Positions 42,211 through 52,361 are shown, counted from the first letter of the stretch. The stretch is 64,000 nucleotides of DNA from Biostraticola tofi (GCF_004343195.1 NZ_SMCR01000004.1:1-64000), one strand, 5' to 3'. A program made the numbers and translations. Notes: a model not told the origin generated them from the letters alone.

Positions 42211-42420
42211 TCAGCGCATTTCTGAACTCATCGCTGAATTACCATGAGCCTGCTTACGAAAGGCCGTCGGTGACATCCCACAGATCCGCAAAAATTGCCG
42301 ATTGAAGTGGGATGTAGTCATGAACCCCAACGCCAGCATGATTTCAGTGACAGTCAATTGAGTAGTAAGTAATAATTCTTCGCTGTTTCAATCATTAAGC
42401 TGTTGAACCACTGCGATAGA
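42211..42420 (-). pseudogene. Remnant of an AraC-family regulator
   Basis: The minus strand encodes the second helix-turn-helix of an AraC/XylS regulator: QLTVTEIMLALGFMTTSHFN followed by RQFLRICGMSPTAFRK, then a normal stop at 42211. Upstream in frame, the conserved helix SIAVVQQLND is followed by TGA instead of Trp, and further upstream the frame degrades with another TGA. The N-terminal domain is absent. This is a decayed gene fragment. Confidence 0.8.
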
Positions 42421-42504
42421 TGGCACTGGCATACCGCATTGTCTGAAAAAGCCGGCCCTTCAGGTTGATTTCATAACTGATGCTAAACAGTAACTTACTT
42501 CACA

Positions 42505-43239
42505 GTGACTTCTACTACTAATTACCTAAAATGCGGCATGCGTTTAATACCAGCCAAGGAAATGGTAGTCACCATGTTGTTATCATTGAAAATATTCCCC
42601 AGCCTATTTTCTGTAATCAGACCCTTCAGCCTGGTCCGTTCCCTCGTTTACCCCATGTTTGTCGCCGCGGCCCCCGCCTGGGGGCATTCAATGCCAGTCA
42701 GCGCCTGGGGACATTCAATGCCGGTCAGCGCTGAAATGCAGACCATGGGTGAGACTGAAGAGTATGAAGAGGTGCTTTGGCCTTTATCTTACGAAAAAGA
42801 TGAGCCCCCGCTCTGGCCAGAAGATAGACCCTATGCTGATTCCAGTGAATCGGCGTCAACTCACAATGACAACGAGCAGGTTAAGGATTTGAATAATCAA
42901 TCAAGCGTAATCGTAACTGAAGAGGTAACCGATGTTCATTATGTGAATGAGTCATCCGAACTGAGGGGAGATTGCCAAGGCCCGGCTGATTACGCTGAAA
43001 AAGAGCAAGGTTGTCTATGCGCCGGTAATCCTTCTGCCGCAGATAGATCGCCGGATTGGGCAGATAACCCGCTTGAACCGTTAGCGCTTAACAATGATGC
43101 CGCAGTGGTGGCGCTTATTCTGAATGACCTGACCCTCCCGCCCAGTGGGAAGGACGAACGGCATCAGGAATCAGCCATGGCGGAATTTGAAACTGGCTGG
43201 ACTTGGCAAGAGCCATGGCCTTGGGCCTGGAACGGATAA
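42505..43239 (+). CDS. Orphan protein with hydrophobic N-terminus, tandem duplication and Trp-rich tail
   Basis: Up to 244 residues, no family recognised. From Met20 to about 56 it is basic and hydrophobic (MVVTMLLSLKIFPSLFS), possibly a signal or membrane anchor ending near AAPAWGHS. A nine-residue unit AWGHSMPVS occurs twice. The remainder is strongly acidic with Asn/Ser stretches, and the C-terminus has a tryptophan-rich run, TGWTWQEPWPWAWNG. GTG 42505 has no clear ribosome binding site; ATG 42538 or 42562 are alternatives. It sits next to a decayed AraC gene, between core loci. Confidence 0.45.
   Translation: MTSTTNYLKCGMRLIPAKEMVVTMLLSLKIFPSLFSVIRPFSLVRSLVYPMFVAAAPAWGHSMPVSAWGHSMPVSAEMQTMGETEEYEEVLWPLSYEKDEPPLWPEDRPYADSSESASTHNDNEQVKDLNNQSSVIVTEEVTDVHYVNESSELRGDCQGPADYAEKEQGCLCAGNPSAADRSPDWADNPLEPLALNNDAAVVALILNDLTLPPSGKDERHQESAMAEFETGWTWQEPWPWAWNG
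42676..42729 (+). repeat. Two tandem copies of a 27-bp repeat inside the orphan ORF
   Basis: Copies at 42676-42702 and 42703-42729 differ at two positions. The length is a multiple of 3, so reading frame is kept and the protein gets two copies of AWGHSMPVS. Confidence 0.9.
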
Positions 43240-43309
43240 TGCCGCTTATCCGGCAGTGTAACCTATCAGCGGATACTCAGCCGTTACGGGTTGCCGGCCC
43301 GCCGGCCAT

Positions 43310-45139
43310 TCAGGGTTGCCACAAAGATCGATCGCCGGTTAACTTGCGATCCAGATAGTAGGCGGCACTGATAAGCGCCAGATGGGTCAGCGCCTGAGGG
43401 GTATTGCCCAGCGCATACCCCCGCTTATCGAGTTCTTCAGCATACAAGCCCAGGGGATTGGCATAGCGAAGCAGCTTTTCAAACTCGACCTGGGCTTCGT
43501 CTATCCTGTCAGCCCGGGCCAGGCATTCCACGTACCAGAATGAGCAGGCGGCAAAAGCGCCTTCCTGCCCATCCAGTGCATCTGCTGGCGTATCGGCGGT
43601 ATGATAACGATAGACCATGCCGTCCTCGACCAGATGGGTCTTTATCGCATCAAGCGTGGCCAGCCACTCGGGATCCTTGGCGCTGACAAAACGGAATAAC
43701 GGCATCAGCAGCATAGACGCATCCAGAGACTTGCCATCACGGGTCGAGGTAAAATGACCCAGATCTTCGTTCCAGAAATGCGCCCAGATATCTTGGCGGA
43801 TTTCACCTCTGACCTTATCCCAGCGATCATAAGGCATCGACAGCGATCGCTTCATGCCAAGGCGCAGCGCGCGATCGATGGCGACCCAGCACATCAGGCG
43901 GGAATGAAGGAAATGCTGAGGCTCGCCACGCATTTCCCAGATGCCGGCGTCAGCCTGGTTCCAGTGGTCACAGACATGATCAATCATCCGGATAATATGC
44001 TGCCAGCCCTTATGGGAAATGGCCTCACCATATTTATTCGCCAGGTAGACTGCATCCATCAGCTCGCCATAGATATCAAGCTGCAGCTGGGAGTAGGCGT
44101 GATTACCGATCCTCACCGGCCGCGATCCGCCATAGCCTGACAGATGATCCAGTGTATGTTCTTCAAGATCGGTACCGCTGTCCAGGCGATACATGACCTG
44201 CAGGTGTTCGGGGGCAAACTGACTGTTTTCCATACAGCGGCCGACCCATTGATTGAACGCCTTGGCTTCGTCGTTGTAGCCCAGTCGCATCAGGGCATAG
44301 ACGCTGAAGGAGGCGTCGCGTATCCAGGTGGCCCGGTAATCCCAGTTGCGCTCGCCGCCCACATGTTCCGGCAGGCCAAAGGTGGCTGCCGCAGCAATCG
44401 ATCCGTGCTTGAGGGAGGTAAGCAGCTTCAGCGCCAGCGCCGAACGATTAACCATTTCCCGCCATCTGCCGCGATAGTGGCTCTGGGCGCTCCAACGCTG
44501 CCAGAACTGCAACGTTTCTTGCTGGCAGAGCTTGACGTTTTCGAGGGTCAAGAGTTCATCCTCGGCGCCGCCAAACATAAATTCGGCCTGCTGCCCATGG
44601 CTCAGCACAAAACTGCACGTCGCGGCATTACCCTGGGCCTCAAGGGGAACACTGGCAACCAGTCGCAGTGCTGGCTGTCCCTGGGCGGCAAACGTTACTG
44701 AATCCTGATCCAACGAAGCGACGGTGGCGGCGCGGCTATAGTCATGCACCGGCGCACAGCGTAAATGAAACCGCACTTCGCCGTGGATGACCTGCACCCG
44801 TCTGATGATGCGCGGCTGGGTATCACCGGCCTCGCACAGCGGCATAAAATCGGTGACTTCCGCCACCCCATGCTGGGAGAGCCAGCGGGTTTGCAGGATA
44901 TTGCTGTCCGGCAGGTACAGCTGCTGGCGGCGGCAGTCTGTCCATTCAGGCGCCAGACTGAACAGCCCTGCCTGATCACTGTCCAGCAGGGCGGTGAAAA
45001 CCGAAGGGCTGTCCAGGTTTGGCCAGCATAAATAATCCAGGGTGCCGTCATCGGCAATCAGTGCGCAGGTGCGCAAATCCCCGATAACGCCATGGCTGCC
45101 GATCGGGCGTTTTACGGCGGCGGGATTCATCTCAGGCAT
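43310..45139 (-). CDS. Glycoside hydrolase family 15 protein
   Basis: A 609-residue cytoplasmic protein with the GH15 fold: an N-terminal beta-rich domain (about 1-215, starting KRPIGSHGVIGDLRTCALI and DYLCWPNLDSPSVF) and a catalytic alpha/alpha barrel containing NWDYRATWIRDASFSVYALMRLG. GH15 includes glucoamylase and bacterial trehalases; this subgroup is often annotated trehalase or glucoamylase-like. Sequence alone does not decide. ATG 45139, with a second ATG at 45130. It follows yjiN by 84 bases on the same strand. Confidence 0.85.
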   Translation of the reverse strand: MPEMNPAAVKRPIGSHGVIGDLRTCALIADDGTLDYLCWPNLDSPSVFTALLDSDQAGLFSLAPEWTDCRRQQLYLPDSNILQTRWLSQHGVAEVTDFMPLCEAGDTQPRIIRRVQVIHGEVRFHLRCAPVHDYSRAATVASLDQDSVTFAAQGQPALRLVASVPLEAQGNAATCSFVLSHGQQAEFMFGGAEDELLTLENVKLCQQETLQFWQRWSAQSHYRGRWREMVNRSALALKLLTSLKHGSIAAAATFGLPEHVGGERNWDYRATWIRDASFSVYALMRLGYNDEAKAFNQWVGRCMENSQFAPEHLQVMYRLDSGTDLEEHTLDHLSGYGGSRPVRIGNHAYSQLQLDIYGELMDAVYLANKYGEAISHKGWQHIIRMIDHVCDHWNQADAGIWEMRGEPQHFLHSRLMCWVAIDRALRLGMKRSLSMPYDRWDKVRGEIRQDIWAHFWNEDLGHFTSTRDGKSLDASMLLMPLFRFVSAKDPEWLATLDAIKTHLVEDGMVYRYHTADTPADALDGQEGAFAACSFWYVECLARADRIDEAQVEFEKLLRYANPLGLYAEELDKRGYALGNTPQALTHLALISAAYYLDRKLTGDRSLWQP

Positions 45140-45223
45140 CAGTAACGGTTCCTCATGGCGTGGCGGGGTAACACTAAGTGTAGCCGCTCGGTTTGTTACC
45201 GGGGCTCGAAAGGCGCCTTGGCG

Positions 45224-46507
45224 CTAGCGTCCTGCCAAGGCAATCAGCAGCGGCAACTGAGAAAGCAGGTAAAGCACAACGCCTATGCAGCCGCCTACCA
45301 GGGTGCCATTGATACGGATGAACTGCAGATCTTTACCGATATTAAGCTCGATTTGACGGGACATATCGCGCTCGTCCCAGCTTTTCACCGTATCGCTGAT
45401 ATGCTGGGTCAGAAAGGCGGAAAAATCCGGCGCCATTTTGGCGGCGGCCGCTTCCATATGCTGGTTAAGTGAGGCGCGCAAGCCGGCATCACGGGACAGG
45501 GTCTGCCCAAGCCAGGCGCCTGAGGCGGCGATATTGGCATGAAGCACCGACTGTTCGCTGTCCATGTCAGCCAGGATCCAGGCGCGCAAATCGTCCCATA
45601 ATTCACGAATATAGCGGTTCAGTACATCATCATTCTTCAGATACTCTTTTATCTCTTGCGCTCGTCGCGCCATGTCCGGCGAGTGTTTAAGACTGTCGAT
45701 TAGCTTCTGGGTGATCTGGTCGAAACGCTGGCGCAATTCATGCCCACGGTCCTGACTAATATCATCCAGTATTGAATTGACTGCGTTAGCGACCAGTTCG
45801 GCGCTGTGCTCACCCAGCCACTCGGTGGGCAGCATTTTTTCCTTGATAGGGTGCTCTCGCTTCAGCCATTTGATTATCTGTGACGAGATAATCAGTCGAG
45901 TGGTCGGTTTATTCAGCACCGCTATCAACTGACTGACTGCCGCATCCAGCAAATCCTGATGGCGGCCGTTCTTGGTCAGGCTGTCCAGTATATTGCCCAC
46001 CGAGACTGAGAGATCCAACTGGTCGATGGCCGCATGCAGCGCTTTCTTGATAAATGCCTGAATACGCTGGTCATCGGTTACTCCCAAAAAGCCGCGCATC
46101 ATCTGCAGGATATAGCTGCCCATCCGATCAGTATTATGCGGCTCTGTCAGCCATACCCCGATCATTTTGGCAGGATCATGCCTGCGGATAAGGCCGGTAA
46201 TCGATGACGTATCCAGGAATTTTTCCCGTACAAACAGCGCCAGATTATCGGCTATTTTGTTTTTGTTGCGCGGGATAATAGCGGTATGCCGGGCGATAAA
46301 CGGGATGGGGACCCGCTTGAACAACGCCACCACGGCGAACCAGTCGGCCAGGGCGCCGACCATCGCCGCTTCTGAAATTGCCTTGAGGCCATTGACCCAG
46401 AATCCCGGCTCCAGGAACAGGGTAACGATGAAAGTCCCTGCTGCGCCAAGCAGCAGCAGCAGGGCCAGACGTTTTACTTTCTTCAGCTCAGTTTCTTTGG
46501 CGATCAT
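45224..46507 (-). CDS. yjiN: DUF445 family membrane protein YjiN
   Basis: A 427-residue DUF445 protein, matching E. coli YjiN in length and in segments such as [39 protein letters not shown] and [10 protein letters not shown]. One or two N-terminal helices (about 12-58) and a C-terminal helix (403-424) flank a long helical soluble part. Function unknown; it starts 9 bases after the gldA stop, so they form an operon. Confidence 0.93.
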   Translation of the reverse strand: MIAKETELKKVKRLALLLLLGAAGTFIVTLFLEPGFWVNGLKAISEAAMVGALADWFAVVALFKRVPIPFIARHTAIIPRNKNKIADNLALFVREKFLDTSSITGLIRRHDPAKMIGVWLTEPHNTDRMGSYILQMMRGFLGVTDDQRIQAFIKKALHAAIDQLDLSVSVGNILDSLTKNGRHQDLLDAAVSQLIAVLNKPTTRLIISSQIIKWLKREHPIKEKMLPTEWLGEHSAELVANAVNSILDDISQDRGHELRQRFDQITQKLIDSLKHSPDMARRAQEIKEYLKNDDVLNRYIRELWDDLRAWILADMDSEQSVLHANIAASGAWLGQTLSRDAGLRASLNQHMEAAAAKMAPDFSAFLTQHISDTVKSWDERDMSRQIELNIGKDLQFIRINGTLVGGCIGVVLYLLSQLPLLIALAGR

Positions 46508-46516
46508 GCGTTTTCA

Positions 46517-47617
46517 TCAGTCAGTGACGGTCTTGCTGAAGGCATCCACCGCGACAATCGCCTGCGCCACTTCTTCGGCGGTGAGCGTTGGATTGAGATT
46601 ACGCAGGGTATCACCTTCACTGCAGGCCAGGGCGCCGACTTTGACCAGATTCTCGAAAGATTCATTGTCCAGATGCAGCTCTTTCAGCGTGGTTGGCATC
46701 TTGATTTGACGGTAGAAGCGAATATAGCGGGCAATCTCTTCATCAGGGCGCTGCTCAAGCACCATGTGGGTCAGCGTACCATAAGCGACTTTTTCACCAT
46801 GGGTAAGATGGTGAATATCACCCTGGATGGCGGTAAAGCCGTTATGGATGGCGTGAGCGCCGGCAAGACCGCCGTTCTCGAACCCTAATCCCGACAGCAG
46901 GGTATTTGCCTCGACCACAGATTCAACCGCCGGCGAAACGACGTGGTTTTCCACCGCCTGGTAAGCACTTAGGCCATAGGTCAGCAACGTCTCTTCGCAG
47001 GCTTGCGCGATGGCCATACCGGCAATGGTCGGTTTGCCGCCGACCATTGAAAGAGAAAGATTACGTTTCACCGCCTGCGCTTCGACATAAGTCGCCAGGC
47101 CGTCGGCAATACCGGAGGCAAACAGGCGTACCGGCGCCTGGGCGCAGATGTGGGTATCGACCAGCACCAGATCTGGGTTACGGTCATAGAAGCGGTAAGA
47201 CTCGAATACGCCATCGTCGCTATATATGACCGATAGGGCGCTGCAGGGAGCATCGGTTGAGGCGATGGTCGGCACAATGGCGACCCGCTGTTTGAGTTCA
47301 TCGGCAACCGCTTTGGCCGTGTCCATGGTTTTACCGCCGCCGAGCCCGACCACCAGCTCAGTGCCGGCATCACGTGCCTGGCTGGCCAGGCGAGTGATTT
47401 CATTACCGGAGGCTTCACCGTTAAATCGCTCGTAATAGAATGCCACGCCGGCTTTTTCAAGCGAGGCTTTAACTCGGTCGCCGGTAATGCCCCAGACAAT
47501 ATCGTCAGCAATGAGGAATGCTTTTCCGCCCAGCGCTTTAGCGTATTCTCCTAACTCATCCAGTACACCGCTGCCCTGAACATATTTTCCGGGTGAAGAG
47601 AAAATGAAATTACTCAT
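46517..47617 (-). CDS. gldA: Iron-containing alcohol dehydrogenase, glycerol dehydrogenase type
   Basis: NAD-dependent oxidation of glycerol to dihydroxyacetone, or reduction of related ketones such as methylglyoxal products. It is 366 residues, like E. coli GldA. The NAD-binding GGGKTMDTAKAVAD is visible near residue 94, and metal-binding residues lie in SGIADGLATY, AGAHAIHNGFTAI and HHLTHGEKVAYG. AAGGACAAT precedes the ATG. Related enzymes in the family act on other polyols. Confidence 0.85.
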   Translation of the reverse strand: MSNFIFSSPGKYVQGSGVLDELGEYAKALGGKAFLIADDIVWGITGDRVKASLEKAGVAFYYERFNGEASGNEITRLASQARDAGTELVVGLGGGKTMDTAKAVADELKQRVAIVPTIASTDAPCSALSVIYSDDGVFESYRFYDRNPDLVLVDTHICAQAPVRLFASGIADGLATYVEAQAVKRNLSLSMVGGKPTIAGMAIAQACEETLLTYGLSAYQAVENHVVSPAVESVVEANTLLSGLGFENGGLAGAHAIHNGFTAIQGDIHHLTHGEKVAYGTLTHMVLEQRPDEEIARYIRFYRQIKMPTTLKELHLDNESFENLVKVGALACSEGDTLRNLNPTLTAEEVAQAIVAVDAFSKTVTD

Positions 47618-47975
47618 GATATTGTCCTTATCAAATGAAAAAAATCAGCTGAGATGATTGTAGTACAGTGCTGACGTCATGCAGCCGGAGGGTCCGGATA
47701 AAGCCCGTATAGCTAAAAAACCAGCCGGATGAGCGCGATAAAGCCTGCGGTGCTACATATGAAAAACGACGACACAGGCGCCATAAGCTGCTTCAAACTA
47801 CCTGAACTGACGCTTTCAGATAATATGTCTAATATAAATCTTGTCACTCTGGCATCATTGTGATGCTTCCGTTGCTGACGGTGAGAGTGGATAATGACAC
47901 ACGCATTTATTACGGCCTGTTTATGCTATCCGACGTTGTAGCCATTGCATTATTGTGTTCGAGATAATTTACATT
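47618..47975. other. Divergent intergenic region gldA to MscS-like gene
   Basis: About 358 bases without a gene between divergently transcribed genes, so it should hold both promoters. I see no recognisable operator. Confidence 0.4.
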
Positions 47976-50426
47976 ATGCGTAAGCCCCTGCACTCTTTCT
48001 GTTCCTATTTGCTGCTTTGCCTGCTGGCGCTGTCTCCGATTGCCGGCCAGGCGGCGGATGCGCCCGGCAAGCAGCAGCAATCCCAGGACGGCGCTGCCGC
48101 CGCCCCGGTGAAAGTGAACGCCACTGCCGAGCTGACCAAACTGCAAAAGCAGCTTGATAGCATCAAGCAGCAGGTTTCCGGTTCAAATAACGATAATAAA
48201 CTCAGCGGCCTGAATGATGCTGCCCTGGAACTTGCGGCTGACGCCGATGCTCTGGTCACCGCGTTGATTCCTGATCGCGCCCAGTTGCAGTCGCAGCTTG
48301 AGGTTTTAGGTCCGGCGCCGGCGCCGGATCAAAATGCCATGGCGGAAACCAGCCAGGTAACCCGTCAGCGGGCAACGCTGAATGTCCAGAAGGGGAAGCT
48401 GGATGATCAGATAAAGCAGGCTCAGGCCATCAAAGACAATGCCGCCAATCTCTCGGCGCAGATTGTGGCCCTGCGGCGTAATGCCCTGCGCACCCAGTTG
48501 GCGCTGAATTCGGGCAGTATACTCGGTGGCCGGTTCTGGTCGCCGCTGGTGGATAAACAGGCTGAAGATGCACGTCGCTTCGAGACCTTTGGCCAGCAGA
48601 TTTCTCAAGCCTGGGAAGGCGCCTGGCAACCGGACTGGCGTTACGGGTCTATTATCTGCCTGTTGCTGGCGATCGCCGTCGGCACTTATGGCCGCCACCT
48701 GCTGGAGCGCGGCCTGGCCTGGGTAGGCATCAACCTGCTGCCGGAAGGACGTCTGAGACGAAGCTTCCTGGCATCCGCCACTGCGCTGGCCAGTATCCTG
48801 ACCATCGGCATCGCGGCTAATCTGGTGGCTTATACTTTTACCCGCCACACCGAACTGATTGACTCAGTGCTGGCGTTCGTGGATAACATGGTCAAGCTGG
48901 CTGTGTTCAGTGCGCTGATATCCGGCCTTGGCCGGGCTTTTCTGTCCAATCAGCGGCCCTCATGGCGACTGGCGACCATTGCCGATCCGGTTGCCCGTGG
49001 CATGAAGTCTTTTCCGCCTCTGCTGGCGGGGCTTATCTTTATCTTCGGCATCATAGAGCAGACCAATAACGCGGTAGGGACCAGTGTACCGACCACCATT
49101 ATGGGTAACGGACTGGCCTCCTTGCTGGTGGCGATTACCGCCGCGATGATCCCGATACGCAGCAACCGGATACGTAATAAACTGGCTGCAGAAGGCGAGG
49201 CTCTGCCGATCCGCTCGCCGGTCGATGCCCTGATTCATCTGGCCATCAGCATTACCGCTTTTGCGATATTGATTTCACTGTTGATAGGCTATATCGCGCT
49301 GGCCCGATTCCTCACCTATGAACTGGTGTGGGTTGCCATCGTTTTATCCTGTATTTATTTCCTTATCCATCTGGTGGTGGATGCGTGTGAAAGCGTATTT
49401 TCACCCAGCAATTTTACCGGTCAGCGTATCAAACGTTCGCTGAATTTAGACGATCGGCATCTGGCCCAGGCAGCGGCGCTGCTGTCGGCTATCGGCAAGA
49501 CCATGCTGCTGCTGTTTGCCGTGGTGGCGCTGCTTAACGGTACCTTTGGCACCACAACCCCGCTGGTGCTGTTGCAGAACGCGATCGAAATTTATGGCGG
49601 CAAGGGGCTGGAGAAGCTCAATATTGTGCCGGCCCACGTGTTGAATGCCTTGATCCTGGCCGGGGTAGGCATTTATGTGCTTCGCTCTGCCCGCCGCTGG
49701 CTGGATAAAGACTTTCTGCCTAAAACCATGATGGAGCCGGGGCTGCGATCCTCGCTGGTAACCCTGTTCAGCAACGTGGGTTATGTGCTAATTATCCTGC
49801 TGGCCCTGACGACGCTTGGTATTCGCTGGAATAACCTGGCATGGATCGTCAGCGCCTTGTCGGTAGGTATCGGTTTCGGTCTGCAGGAAATAGTCAAAAA
49901 CTTTATCTCAGGCCTGATCCTGCTGACCGAACGGCCGGTAAAAGTGGGCGATCTTATCAGTATCAGCGGCATTGAAGGTGATATACGTCGGATCAATGTC
50001 CGGGCCACTGAAATCCAGTTGGGCGACCGGTCCACGGTAATCGTCCCCAATTCCCAGCTTATCTCTCAGAACGTGCGCAACGCGACGATGGGCAATGCTC
50101 AGGGGGTTGCCACCATCGCGCTGACATTCCCGCTGGATATCGATCCCGAGCAGGTAAGAACCCTGTTGCTGGATGTTTATCGGGAGAATGAAGCCATCCT
50201 CGATTCGCCGGCGCCATCAGTCACCTTTAGCCAGCTTTCATCGACCGGTATCGTGCTGAGCGTCACCGGTTTTGTTAGCAGTCCGCGGGTGGTGGGTAAT
50301 GCCAAAAGCGATCTGCTGTTCGAGATACTCAAACATTTGCGCGCCGCCGGTATCGCATTGTCAGCGCCGCAGAAAATGATCCTGGAAAATGCGCCGGCGC
50401 CTGTGCCTGACAATCCAACGGCATAG
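47976..50426 (+). CDS. DUF3772 and MscS-domain mechanosensitive channel
   Basis: An inner-membrane protein of about 816 residues. A signal peptide (about 1-26, ending GQAADA) and a periplasmic coiled-coil-like DUF3772 region (60-200) precede many hydrophobic helices, then the MscS core. The pore helix shows LSVGIGFGLQEIVKNFISGL and the beta domain LLTERPVKVGDLI. Such proteins open when the membrane is stretched and release solutes during osmotic downshock. The ATG 47976 (MRKPLHSFCS) suits the signal peptide. Confidence 0.92.
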   Translation: MRKPLHSFCSYLLLCLLALSPIAGQAADAPGKQQQSQDGAAAAPVKVNATAELTKLQKQLDSIKQQVSGSNNDNKLSGLNDAALELAADADALVTALIPDRAQLQSQLEVLGPAPAPDQNAMAETSQVTRQRATLNVQKGKLDDQIKQAQAIKDNAANLSAQIVALRRNALRTQLALNSGSILGGRFWSPLVDKQAEDARRFETFGQQISQAWEGAWQPDWRYGSIICLLLAIAVGTYGRHLLERGLAWVGINLLPEGRLRRSFLASATALASILTIGIAANLVAYTFTRHTELIDSVLAFVDNMVKLAVFSALISGLGRAFLSNQRPSWRLATIADPVARGMKSFPPLLAGLIFIFGIIEQTNNAVGTSVPTTIMGNGLASLLVAITAAMIPIRSNRIRNKLAAEGEALPIRSPVDALIHLAISITAFAILISLLIGYIALARFLTYELVWVAIVLSCIYFLIHLVVDACESVFSPSNFTGQRIKRSLNLDDRHLAQAAALLSAIGKTMLLLFAVVALLNGTFGTTTPLVLLQNAIEIYGGKGLEKLNIVPAHVLNALILAGVGIYVLRSARRWLDKDFLPKTMMEPGLRSSLVTLFSNVGYVLIILLALTTLGIRWNNLAWIVSALSVGIGFGLQEIVKNFISGLILLTERPVKVGDLISISGIEGDIRRINVRATEIQLGDRSTVIVPNSQLISQNVRNATMGNAQGVATIALTFPLDIDPEQVRTLLLDVYRENEAILDSPAPSVTFSQLSSTGIVLSVTGFVSSPRVVGNAKSDLLFEILKHLRAAGIALSAPQKMILENAPAPVPDNPTA

Positions 50427-50460
50427 CGTTGCTTCGGCGGTCAATGCGAGCCGATTGAGC

Positions 50461-50497
50461 AGGGCCCGGTTACTTTGCAGGTGATCGGGCCCTTTTT
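50461..50497 (+). terminator. Terminator of the MscS-like gene
   Basis: AGGGCCCG and CGGGCCCT pair in an 8-bp stem with a 17-base loop, followed by five T. Confidence 0.85.
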
Positions 50498-50604
50498 GCG
50501 GCCAGCGGCGTGATAAATATCACTCTGCCAAATTGCGGGGTCCCTCCTTGTAAGGAAAGGCTTTATGCTTGTGGCGCCACTATCGGCGATTATCGGAGCT
50601 GGAA

Positions 50605-52110
50605 ATGGATCTTTCAACCTCTTCGGCCACACGACTGCGTACTCAGCAGTTGCCGGTCAATTTTGTTATCGGCGGCGATGATGAACCCTTGGCAACCGCC
50701 AGGCTGACGGCGGTCAGCAATCGGCCGGCAATGACGGTAAATCAGGTTAACGACAAAGCGGCGAATATCATTAAACGATTTTTCCAGAAAGTGATAGCGC
50801 GCAAGGTATACCTGGAGATGTTCAGCACTTTCCCGGAATTTATGGCCCATAATTCTTGCCATTTTTGTCGGCCATCGGTTAATACATTGGAATATCTTAA
50901 AGGCACATCACGAGAAAATATCGTTGAATTGCGGGACGAAGTCGGCCCTCTCAGCGAACAGGAAGAGAATCTGTGCCGGGCAATCCTTCATACCCACATC
51001 AGATATCGTCACCAGACAAACAATGCGCTTGATAGCCAGGGCCGGCTCAACCTCTACTCTCATAGCATGTTGAAACGGCTGAAAATTCCTTTTATCAGCG
51101 ACCGGCTCAAGGAAGACGCAAACGATTTCAACCATCGAGACTTTGTTTCCTTCGCTATGGAATTCAGCAAACCTCCAGGAAACAACCGTTTAATCGCTAA
51201 CACTACACATAATGGTACCGATTTTGGCGCTATCGCCTATCTGATTGATGAACACCATCCTGGCGCTCGTTACGGCTATATGACCCTTACCGATCATTTG
51301 GACAGCGCCTTACCCCTTTCGAGATACCATGAACATCAGGAAATGGTGTATTGTTTTCCGATCTGTGCATTGGAACGGGACCGTGCAATGTGTGAAGTGG
51401 ACGAACAGGAGGTCGCCATTTATACCCCGGCCGATATGAAGCAAGCGCTATCGCTTTCAACCGTTCTTTTTTTACGTCGTTCAGCCGATACTGCCTTCAA
51501 AAACTTCGCCTATGCCGCCCTCGCCAACAGTATTGAACTGGATAGGATACTTAATTTCTTATTTCAGTCTGAATTCCATATACCACGTATGGTGTCGACT
51601 GACCGTTATCAGAAATACCGTTTTCGCTTGCCGGCTTTAGAAGAGATCGCGCGGTTTCCCCATCCGATGCTGGTGGATGAACATATTCGAGATAAAGCAG
51701 ATGCCTTAAGATTGATCATTGTGGCAATTCATGCCCACAACACTAAGACTGTCCTGCACTTGCTGGATAAATATGATTTCACAGCGGATGACTTCCTGCC
51801 TGATAATCCGATATTGGACGACCCCCGACTGCACCTGTACGGCAGTGAAATTCCCTATGCGCTGACTCGCTCCCCTGGCTATGATCTCTTTGTATTAACG
51901 ACTTTACTTGAGCGTAAACTTATCGATCCAAACTATCAATTCAGGCAGAAACGGGCCGGCAAAACGATGCTGGCAAACGCGATTGACTGCCGGTCGATTC
52001 GCTTGGTCATGTTGTTGTTAGAGCATGGGGCCGATATCACTCTACTGCCATTTGATTACCAACGGGCTTTGCCGCTTATCGGCATAAGCGGGTATATACC
52101 GGCGAGCTGA
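50605..52110 (+). CDS. OspC-family effector, putative ADP-riboxanase with ankyrin repeats
   Basis: A 501-residue protein clearly related to the Shigella OspC effectors. Recalled OspC3 segments have counterparts throughout: RHQTNNAL (135-142), NHRDFVSFAMEFS, TDFGAIAYLIDE, GYMTLTDHLDSALP (224-237), YHEHQ (241-245) and FLFQSEFHIPRMVSTD (318-333). OspC3 modifies an arginine of caspase-4/11 with ADP-riboxane and blocks pyroptosis. Residues I recall as important in OspC3 (Asp231, Glu326, His328) correspond here to Asp230, Glu323 and His325. Two ankyrin-like units lie at about 365-480 (ending MLLLEHGADITL), which in OspC bind the target. There is no signal peptide, as expected for a type III effector. 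ATG 50605 has GGAG 7 bases upstream. By eye the gene is more AT-rich than its neighbours, suggesting transfer. No secretion genes are nearby. The target host protein is unknown. Confidence 0.85.
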   Translation: MDLSTSSATRLRTQQLPVNFVIGGDDEPLATARLTAVSNRPAMTVNQVNDKAANIIKRFFQKVIARKVYLEMFSTFPEFMAHNSCHFCRPSVNTLEYLKGTSRENIVELRDEVGPLSEQEENLCRAILHTHIRYRHQTNNALDSQGRLNLYSHSMLKRLKIPFISDRLKEDANDFNHRDFVSFAMEFSKPPGNNRLIANTTHNGTDFGAIAYLIDEHHPGARYGYMTLTDHLDSALPLSRYHEHQEMVYCFPICALERDRAMCEVDEQEVAIYTPADMKQALSLSTVLFLRRSADTAFKNFAYAALANSIELDRILNFLFQSEFHIPRMVSTDRYQKYRFRLPALEEIARFPHPMLVDEHIRDKADALRLIIVAIHAHNTKTVLHLLDKYDFTADDFLPDNPILDDPRLHLYGSEIPYALTRSPGYDLFVLTTLLERKLIDPNYQFRQKRAGKTMLANAIDCRSIRLVMLLLEHGADITLLPFDYQRALPLIGISGYIPAS

Positions 52111-52361
52111 ACAGTCAACCGCTTTGCGGCTGGGATACGGTTTGTAAGGTAACTTATATTCCTGGTCAGCAACATTGCAGCGGCGGGTTTTTACGGTAAA
52201 CTCAATAAGCTGAAACGACCCGGCAGGGTGAATTTTCTTTTTCAACCGTTGTCGAAAACCTCGAAACCCGGTGGATATGACACCCGGAGTCCAGAGTCTG
52301 GCGCTCATACAAACGGGTCCACGCGGACAATTTTTTGCCCAGTACAGGAACCCTTTACCGC

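Noticed and set aside
50605..52110. A type III secretion system near the OspC-like gene
   Set aside because: I looked for needle, translocon, chaperone and ATPase genes in the window and found none; the effector seems isolated.
52111..52361. Operator or small RNA between the OspC-like gene and opgD
   Set aside because: Nothing resembling a conserved site or an mxiE-type box was seen.
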